Source of the DNA: an uncultured Treponema sp. | GTDB lineage: Bacteria > Spirochaetota > Spirochaetia > Treponematales > Treponemataceae | Assembly (NCBI GenBank): GCA_946403565.1 | Contig: CAMJAJ010000015.1 | Span: 1 to 11,162, forward strand | Direction of reading: 5' to 3' | DNA: 11,162 nucleotides | Shown here: positions 5,882 to 11,162 of the stretch, piece after piece | Numbering within the stretch: position 1 is the first letter of the stretch | How the letters are laid out: each line of letters opens with the position of its first letter | The notes under the pieces: model-generated | Seen by the model: the letters and a program-made list of their open reading frames with translations, nothing else | Database searches by the model: none | Told to the model about the DNA's origin: nothing | Made by a program: the position numbers and the translations under genes

Positions 5882-8107
5882 CTACCTCAGTTTCTTGAAT
5901 ATCTTCGCAAGGACGCCGTTGAACTCGTCAGTGGAATACCGTAGATGCTTCAGGAAGGAGTTGTCCTCCAAAGACCCCAGCACGGTATCCCGCTCCTTCT
6001 TGTTGCGGAAGGTGATGGAACGGAAGAAGTCCGTATAGTCCTTCTCGCGGGAGGTAATCGAGGACTCCAGCATCTCCATCGAGACATAGGCGACGTCCTT
6101 CGTTATGTCCTCGTACACTTCCTTCGTGAATTCCCCGCTGTCGCGGCTGTACAGCTGCTCAAGCAGGTAGATCGCATAGCGGGCCTTGTAGTCCGGATAC
6201 GAGCGCTGGCACTCGTCGTAGAAGGCATGCACCTCGGCCCAGCTTTTGATGCGGCCTATCTTGACCAGTGAGAAGAGCTCGTAGACCTTGGACGTGGGCA
6301 GCACCTGGCCACCCGCGTTCATCCAGCTGGTGTAGAGGGGGACCTCCTTTATCTTGGCGATGTCGCCTGCGTCCAGCGACTCGATGCCCCGGTCCAGGCC
6401 CCACTGCATCAGGTTCTCCACCGCGAAGTACTTCATGATGCGCCGGTACTCCCGGTAGGCCTGGGCGGGCTTCTCCACTATCGCGCCGTACTTGCGCTGG
6501 CAGCGGTCGTCCAGCAGCAGGAACTTGGCATCGGGATTCTGGTGCAGGTAGTCCTTGGCGATCTGCCAGCCCTCCTCGGCGGTCCTCGCGGTGGCCGCCT
6601 TCTGCCGCATCTCAAAGAGATACTCCGGGCGGGGATTCTGCACGGTCATCTCCTTCAGTGCCTCCGCCGGCAGCTTGAGGTAGCGCTCGGTGAGCTCGAT
6701 GAGCCGCTTTATGGCGGCCTCCACCTCCTGCATCGTGTCGGGCGCGAGCGGGTTGGTCTCGATGTGCTGCACCTTCACCACCCGCTTGTCACGGGAGGAG
6801 AACTTGTACCTGTTGCGGACGATCGCGAACATATTGTAGATGAACCAGTAGGCGGGTATGACGTGCACGGCCTTGCCGTCGCCGCCCGTCGCCACGAGCG
6901 AGAAGGGATAGGTTATGTTCAGTTCATTCTGATAGCTGCCCTTGGAGACCAGGACGAACGAGGCGAAGCAGGAGTCGTACTTGAAGTCCGAGCAGAGCCC
7001 GGGCCAGAAGCCGCGCCCCGCGACCATCTCACCGTCGGGCGAGCGGGAGTTGTGGTTGGAGCCAATGGTCGCCGCCGAAGCCACGTTGCTCTGCCCCATC
7101 ACGGTCGCGGCGATCAGGAAGGAGGAGTTGTGGTGCTGCTCGTGGAAGGGGAAGATCAGGTTGTTCAGCAGCTCGCAGCAGGAGACCGTGGAGTTGTCGC
7201 CGAGGTAGGAGTTCAGGAGCCTGGCCCCGTACTTGAGATGGCAGTTGCGCCCTATCACGAAGCGGACGGCGACGGCCTGGTAGAACACATGGCTGCCGTA
7301 GCCCATGATTCCGTTGACCATCTCCACGCCCTCACCGATCTGGCTCGGTTCCTGCTCGCTGGAGAGAACCGTGATGTTCTTGAGCTTGAAGGCCCCCTTT
7401 ATGTAGGCGAAGGCTCCGATCTTCGCGTCCTTGAGCAGGGTGCAGTTCTTTATGACCACGTCGTCCTCGACGATTCCGAAGGTGTTGTTCTTGCCGTCAT
7501 TCCCCAGCTCGGTAAAGGCGACGAAGCGGTCCATGAGGGGCTTGTCCTCGCGGAAGCGGGACCAGAGGTAGGCGTCCGCCGCTATCATGTCGGCAAAGGC
7601 AAGGATGCCGCGGTTGCCATTCTCGTTGCCGACCCCGATCCAGATGCGGTTCTCCTCTCCCTCGCCCTCCTTCAGGATTCCCTCGCCGAACTTGGAGTGC
7701 CGGGTGCAGCTCATCTCCTGCACGTTGAACAGCATGACCCGGTCGCCGATCTTGTAGTTGGACAGGTAGCCCACGTTGTGGACCACGCAGTCGTCCCCGA
7801 TGACGACGTCGTACAGGACGGACCGGTATATCCCCGTGTTCAGCTCCAGGTCGTGGAACCTGAGCGTCGCCGGGCGAACGATGCCAAGGACGATTATCCC
7901 GTTGAACTCCGACTGGGCTATCAAGGAAGGGTCAAACTCGCCCTCCCCCTCCGGAACGAACACGTTCTGCCAGTCAGGGTCGGAAGAAAAGTTACGGTTC
8001 TTCTCCAGCACGGATATCTCATCTTGCGTAAGGTGGCGCTTCCCCACGACCTTCTCAACCGGACAGACGGCCCGGCCCCTGTCCTTCAGCAGCGTTACTT
8101 TTGGCAT
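5882..8107 (-). CDS. DUF4954 family protein with left-handed beta-helix-like repeats
   Basis: This 741-residue protein matches DUF4954, a family of unknown function known mainly from Bacteroidetes and spirochaetes. The N-terminal half has hexapeptide-like turns of the acyltransferase beta-helix type, such as VVIGDDCVVHNVGYLSNYKIGDRV, IVEDDVVIKNCTLLKDAKIG and FVIGRNCHLKYGARLLNSYLGDN. A conserved block with FPFHEQHHNSSFLIAATVMGQSN and IGSNHNSRSPDG follows; its clustered histidines could bind metal or act in catalysis. The last 250 residues look alpha-helical. Sugar-nucleotide or acyl transfer is possible from the fold, but no reaction can be assigned. The start is the ATG at 8107 (MPKVTLLKDRG). 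The frame stays open to a TTG at 8143, but that TTG is part of the -35 box and the intervening codons contain the -10. The gene leads an operon with hslO, 4 bp downstream. Confidence 0.88.
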   Translation of the reverse strand: MPKVTLLKDRGRAVCPVEKVVGKRHLTQDEISVLEKNRNFSSDPDWQNVFVPEGEGEFDPSLIAQSEFNGIIVLGIVRPATLRFHDLELNTGIYRSVLYDVVIGDDCVVHNVGYLSNYKIGDRVMLFNVQEMSCTRHSKFGEGILKEGEGEENRIWIGVGNENGNRGILAFADMIAADAYLWSRFREDKPLMDRFVAFTELGNDGKNNTFGIVEDDVVIKNCTLLKDAKIGAFAYIKGAFKLKNITVLSSEQEPSQIGEGVEMVNGIMGYGSHVFYQAVAVRFVIGRNCHLKYGARLLNSYLGDNSTVSCCELLNNLIFPFHEQHHNSSFLIAATVMGQSNVASAATIGSNHNSRSPDGEMVAGRGFWPGLCSDFKYDSCFASFVLVSKGSYQNELNITYPFSLVATGGDGKAVHVIPAYWFIYNMFAIVRNRYKFSSRDKRVVKVQHIETNPLAPDTMQEVEAAIKRLIELTERYLKLPAEALKEMTVQNPRPEYLFEMRQKAATARTAEEGWQIAKDYLHQNPDAKFLLLDDRCQRKYGAIVEKPAQAYREYRRIMKYFAVENLMQWGLDRGIESLDAGDIAKIKEVPLYTSWMNAGGQVLPTSKVYELFSLVKIGRIKSWAEVHAFYDECQRSYPDYKARYAIYLLEQLYSRDSGEFTKEVYEDITKDVAYVSMEMLESSITSREKDYTDFFRSITFRNKKERDTVLGSLEDNSFLKHLRYSTDEFNGVLAKIFKKLR
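5885..5888 (-). promoter_or_regulatory. Shine-Dalgarno of hslO
   Basis: GAGG on the minus strand, 7 nt before the hslO ATG at 5877, lies within the last codons of the DUF4954 gene (CTG AGG TAG). It is the only clear Shine-Dalgarno at a gene start in this window, and it serves the only gene without its own adjacent promoter. Confidence 0.6.
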
Positions 8108-8114
8108 GGGGGCA

Positions 8115-8143
8115 ATTATAAAGCTTTTCCAAGCCTTTTGCAA
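8115..8143 (-). promoter_or_regulatory. Sigma-70-type promoter of the DUF4954-hslO operon, leaderless arrangement
   Basis: On the minus strand, TTGCAA (8138-8143) is followed after 17 bp by a consensus TATAAT (8115-8120). Seven bases (TGCCCCC) separate the -10 from the ATG at 8107, with no Shine-Dalgarno. This places transcription initiation at or next to the start codon and supports 8107 as the true start. Confidence 0.75.
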
Positions 8144-8150
8144 GTTTGCA
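8139..8150. promoter_or_regulatory. Small inverted repeat over the DUF4954 -35 box
   Basis: TGCAA and TTGCA are separated by GT, a 5-bp dyad overlapping the -35 hexamer of the DUF4954 promoter in the divergent intergenic region. It could be an operator half-site pair, but at this length chance is a real alternative. Confidence 0.25.
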
Positions 8151-8169
8151 CACGCTCCAAAGACGGGGC

Positions 8170-8198
8170 TTGCCCAGTTTCTAGAGATGCCCTATACT
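8170..8198 (+). promoter_or_regulatory. Sigma-70-type promoter of the exported M16-like gene, leaderless arrangement
   Basis: TTGCCC (8170-8175) is followed after 17 bp by TATACT (8193-8198). Eight bases (ATCGTGAT) separate the -10 from the ATG at 8207, with no Shine-Dalgarno. It is divergent from the DUF4954 promoter; the two -35 boxes are 26 bp apart. Confidence 0.65.
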
Positions 8199-8206
8199 AT
8201 CGTGAT

Positions 8207-11056
8207 ATGAAACGACTCTTTCTGGCCTTTGCCACGGCGCTCATGCTGTGCTGCGCGGGAACGGCCGCTGCAAAGGAAGCCTTCCTCCCCAACCTCCACA
8301 TATACACGCTGGACTCTGGCCTCATGATATTCATAAACGAAGAGCGGAACTCCGCCATGCCCCACGTGGAGCTGGCGAGCCGGGCCGGCTACTCCCACCA
8401 GGGCAGCGCCGACGCGGGCTTCTTTGAGCTGTACTACCGGCTCTTCCTCAGCTCCGCTGACAAGGACTTCCTGAAGGACTGCCCCGTAAGCTCCGCGCTG
8501 ACGGCGGACACCGTGTCCTTCTCCTGCGACGTGACGCCCGACATGCTCACCGAGGCCATACGGCAGCTGTACACCTGCGCCGTGGAGCCGTCCTTCTCCG
8601 ATGCGGAGATACAGCGGGTGTACACCCAGATGAAGCAGGACATAGCGAGCTACCAGAAGAGCGCGACGGGCTTCCTGAACAGCGCGATAGAGTCCAGGAT
8701 GTTCCCCGGAGAACCCTGGAAGCAGAACTTCGGCATAAACCTGGAGACATTCAGCTCCTACAGCCTGGCCCAGGTGAAGGGCTTCCTGGAGTCCATACGG
8801 CAGTCCTACTACACGCCGGACAACTCCATCCTGATAATCACCGGCAACGTGGACGCACAGAAAATCGCGGAGGCCGTCTCCGACCGCTTCTCCCGCTGGA
8901 ACACGGCGTTCAGCGGCAACACCAAGAAGAACGGCAGCCTCTATTCCACCAGGCAGCGAAAGTTCGTGCTCTCCTCCTCCATATTCTCCAAGGAGATGAC
9001 CCAGATAGCGATACAGTACACGGAGTTCTCCGAGGCGGAGGCAAAGACCGCCGCCAGGGCGTTCAACCTGGGGGACTCGCCCTTCATCTCCCTGCTCATG
9101 CAGGAGAAGTCGCTCGGCATACGGGGCGAAGGCTACCTGTCCGCAAGCTACTCCAGCGAGGCCGGGACAAACCGGGTCATCCTGCAGGGCATCATGGAGA
9201 CCCCCTACTCCTTCCTGGACGACAACGAAAAGGCCAGCCCCGAACAGCTGGCGGAGGCAAGCCCGGTGTTCCAGTCCGAATGTTTCGTGGGAAAGACCAA
9301 GGAGGCCCTGGGGCTCTCCAAGCGGCAGTTCGACACGGCGCGGGACAAGGTCGCGGCCTCGCTGAACATGGGGAGCTGGGGCAGCAAGGGGCTCGCCGAC
9401 GCCATCGTCGGCTTCTGGGCACAGCGTTCCTACGTGAAGGCGGAGAACTTCTACTCCACCTTCCTGGCCTACTACGACAGCATCAAGAAGCTGGAACGGC
9501 AGGCCTTCGCGGAAAAGATAGACGGCTCCCGCCCCTTCGTGTTCGCAATGGTGAACGACGAGGTGTACCGGGAGAACGAGGCCGCCTTCAGGGAGCAGGG
9601 CTACGAGCTCATCACCGAGGACAACGCCGCCTGGTACCAGCTGGCGGCCTACAGCCTCGCCGGAACGGCGGGAACAGGCGGAGATGCGGCAGGCCAAAAA
9701 GAAGCGGCCCTGAAAGAAGAGCCGTTCAACCCCGCCGTCTATTCCGGCTACTACATAGACAACATACGGACCCTCAGCTCCACCAAGCTGTCCAACGGCA
9801 TCCCCCTCGTGGTGAAGTCCAACCCGGGCAGCCAGACGGTCCTCACCTCCATCGCCATAGCGGGCGGGGAAGGAGCCAGCCCCACGGGCAAGCACTTCCT
9901 CAGGACGCTGCTGATAAACGCGTTCGCCAGCTGCATTCAGGACGAGATGGTTAAAATGCGGGACGGCGGCCTGCTCTCCGGGGACGTCAGGATAAACGCC
10001 TGGACGACGGAGGTGACGAGCTACATCACGATGGAGTGCATGGCCACGGAGCTGGAGCGCGCGCTGACGGCCCTCGTGAACGCGATTGTGTACGGGGACA
10101 TCCGCCCCCTCTCCGCCGACAAGCTCATAAGCGACCAGAACTATCAGACGCGGCTCAAGACGGACTCGCTCTCCTGGCAGCTCAAGAGCAACGCAATCCG
10201 CCACATGTACAAGGGCAGCCAGTACGAGGAGATCTTCAACATCCTGGAGACGGAGGAACTGAGCTCCACGGACTTCCAGTCAATCATCCTCTCCTACACC
10301 CAGCTCCTGGACGCGGCCCTCTACTCGCTCGTCATAGCGGGCGACACGGACGCGCAGGAGGCCAGGGAGATGGCCGAAAAGACGATCGGCGTGCTGCGGA
10401 TGCAGAAGGAGCGGGAGGTGACATTCATACCCCAGCCGGCATACGAGGCAAAGACGCTCAACGTGCAGCTCAAGCACACGTACACCTCGGACCTGGACCC
10501 GGCCCTGGCCCCCAAGGAGTCGCCCCTGCTCGTGCCGACAAAGAAATACTACGACCCCATGCAGTTCTATTTCACCGCCCCGGCATACGGCACGCAGCGG
10601 GAACTCTTCAACGCCCTCCTGCTGGAGCTGGAGAAGCTCACGGAGGAAGACCTCGGGGAAGGCTACGAGTGCAGGACGGAAAAGGCGACGAGCATCGTCA
10701 ACGTGGGCATGATAGAGGCGGAGCGGCTGCTGCACCGCAAGAGCTTCATAAACTCGTTCACCGCCGCCCGGAAGAAGCTGGACTCCCTGCTCAAGAGCGG
10801 GGACGCGGAGACACGGGCGAAGACCATCGCCGACATACGGCGGCTCTGGAACCGCGACGTCATGATCTCCACGCAGACGAACGACGGGACGGCTCGCCTC
10901 ATACAGGACGGGATACTGGACGGGAACAAAAGCCTCTACCTGGACTCCTACATCGTAGTGCAGAACGCGACGGCGGATGACTTCATAAAGATATTGGACC
11001 GCTACATACCCGAGGAGGGATACCTCAGGTTATTCTCGCAAGACTCACAGGATTAG
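8207..11056 (+). CDS. Exported M16-family protein lacking the zinc site (probable pseudoprotease)
   Basis: This 949-residue protein opens with a signal peptide (MKRLFLAFATALMLCCAGTAAA, likely signal peptidase I cleavage after AAA near 22). C15-C16 could be a loose spirochaetal lipobox, but position -1 is unfavourable. The first M16 unit has LDSGLMIFINEE (35-46) and a clear inactive-type subdomain, YYTPDNSILIITGNVDAQKIAEAVSDRFSRW (about 201-231). A second M16 unit starts near TKLSNGIPLVVKSN (526-539) and ends with ALYSLVIAGDTD-type sequence, giving the four-subdomain layout of pitrilysin-size enzymes. Where HxxEH should lie, the sequence reads G-F-F-E-L-Y-Y (71-77), so both histidines and the glutamate are lost. 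The downstream glutamate position appears to be glutamine (QMKQDI, about 141-146). It is therefore probably a periplasmic or surface M16 protein without protease activity, serving a binding, structural or partner role. The frame is intact, so it is not a decayed gene. The ATG is fixed by the promoter 8 nt upstream. Confidence 0.88.
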   Translation: MKRLFLAFATALMLCCAGTAAAKEAFLPNLHIYTLDSGLMIFINEERNSAMPHVELASRAGYSHQGSADAGFFELYYRLFLSSADKDFLKDCPVSSALTADTVSFSCDVTPDMLTEAIRQLYTCAVEPSFSDAEIQRVYTQMKQDIASYQKSATGFLNSAIESRMFPGEPWKQNFGINLETFSSYSLAQVKGFLESIRQSYYTPDNSILIITGNVDAQKIAEAVSDRFSRWNTAFSGNTKKNGSLYSTRQRKFVLSSSIFSKEMTQIAIQYTEFSEAEAKTAARAFNLGDSPFISLLMQEKSLGIRGEGYLSASYSSEAGTNRVILQGIMETPYSFLDDNEKASPEQLAEASPVFQSECFVGKTKEALGLSKRQFDTARDKVAASLNMGSWGSKGLADAIVGFWAQRSYVKAENFYSTFLAYYDSIKKLERQAFAEKIDGSRPFVFAMVNDEVYRENEAAFREQGYELITEDNAAWYQLAAYSLAGTAGTGGDAAGQKEAALKEEPFNPAVYSGYYIDNIRTLSSTKLSNGIPLVVKSNPGSQTVLTSIAIAGGEGASPTGKHFLRTLLINAFASCIQDEMVKMRDGGLLSGDVRINAWTTEVTSYITMECMATELERALTALVNAIVYGDIRPLSADKLISDQNYQTRLKTDSLSWQLKSNAIRHMYKGSQYEEIFNILETEELSSTDFQSIILSYTQLLDAALYSLVIAGDTDAQEAREMAEKTIGVLRMQKEREVTFIPQPAYEAKTLNVQLKHTYTSDLDPALAPKESPLLVPTKKYYDPMQFYFTAPAYGTQRELFNALLLELEKLTEEDLGEGYECRTEKATSIVNVGMIEAERLLHRKSFINSFTAARKKLDSLLKSGDAETRAKTIADIRRLWNRDVMISTQTNDGTARLIQDGILDGNKSLYLDSYIVVQNATADDFIKILDRYIPEEGYLRLFSQDSQD

Positions 11057-11070
11057 GCTTCCAGGAAGCC
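11056..11070 (+). terminator. Hairpin at the stop codon of the M16-like gene
   Basis: GGCTTCC and GGAAGCC are exact reverse complements around a single A, so about 6 bp could pair with a small loop, starting on the last base of the TAG stop. No T-run follows, so it is not a standard intrinsic terminator. It may stabilise the 3' end or contribute to Rho-dependent termination. Confidence 0.3.
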
Positions 11071-11095
11071 GCGAGGCCTATAAAGAAGCGAACCG

Positions 11096-11133
11096 AGCCA
11101 GTTGCAAAAGTCGGTCACTTTTTGCAACTGGCT
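11096..11133. repeat. 14-bp perfect inverted repeat downstream of the M16-like gene
   Basis: AGCCAGTTGCAAAA (11096-11109) and its exact reverse complement TTTTGCAACTGGCT (11120-11133) flank a 10-base loop, GTCGGTCACT. The stem could extend by GT/AC with a one-base bulge. A third TTGCAA copy follows at 11133-11138. The A/T tracts lie at the loop end of the stem rather than after it, so it is not a classical terminator. It could be a bidirectional 3'-end hairpin, a dispersed intergenic repeat of REP type, or a protein-binding site. Confidence 0.75.
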
Positions 11134-11162
11134 TGCAAGAATCTCAGCGGTGCTACGCACCA

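Noticed and set aside
6542..8206. Plus-strand frame open far upstream of the M16-like gene, giving a possible 1504-residue protein.
   Set aside because: The upstream part lies antisense to the strongly supported DUF4954 gene and has no family resemblance. The signal peptide and a promoter mark the real start at 8207.
11096..11162. tRNA gene ending in CCA at the window edge.
   Set aside because: The hairpin does not form a cloverleaf, there are no T-loop or anticodon-arm features, and the terminal ACCA appears incidental.

Overview
The window is a GC-rich chromosomal stretch holding six protein genes, five on the minus strand and one on the plus strand. It carries a FliG paralogue with a long N-terminal extension, a membrane-bound GGDEF/EAL protein, an Hsp33 chaperone and a DUF4954 protein. 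This combination fits a flagellated spirochaete, most likely Treponema or a close relative. The assignment is inferred from gene content, since no rRNA or other strong marker is present. Isoleucine AUA codons are common despite the high GC.

Layout, left to right. (1) 1-991, minus: N-terminal 330 codons of a cytoplasmic M16C (PreP-like) zinc protease with an intact HxxEH site, cut by the window edge. (2) 992-1095: an intergenic region with the protease promoter and three tandem 18-bp repeats that run into the fliG stop codon. (3) 1096-2403, minus: FliG1-like motor-switch protein. (4) 2415-4763, minus: 7TM-PAS-degenerate GGDEF-EAL protein, probably a c-di-GMP phosphodiesterase, 11 bp upstream of fliG. 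(5) 4764-4884: a short gap. (6) 4885-5877, minus: Hsp33 (HslO), in an operon 4 bp behind (7) 5882-8107, minus: DUF4954 protein with left-handed beta-helix-like repeats. (8) 8108-8206: a 99-bp divergent promoter region. (9) 8207-11056, plus: an exported, full-length M16-type protein that has lost its zinc ligands. (10) 11057-11162: a non-coding tail with two hairpins, including a 14-bp perfect inverted repeat.

The most notable pattern concerns gene starts. Five of the six genes have a -10 hexamer only 7-9 nt upstream of the ATG, and four of these also have a TTG-type -35 at exactly 17 bp. None has a Shine-Dalgarno sequence in between. Their mRNAs are therefore expected to start at or within a few bases of the ATG and to be leaderless. 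The only gene with a usable Shine-Dalgarno is hslO, the internal operon gene. This pattern also moves the DUF4954 start from an upstream TTG, which lies in the -35 box, to the ATG at 8107.

Functionally, the c-di-GMP enzyme and the FliG paralogue form a plausible motility-control pair, although fliG also has its own promoter inside the end of the upstream gene. DUF4954 and Hsp33 form a translationally close pair. No mobile element, CRISPR array, RNA gene or defence system was seen.
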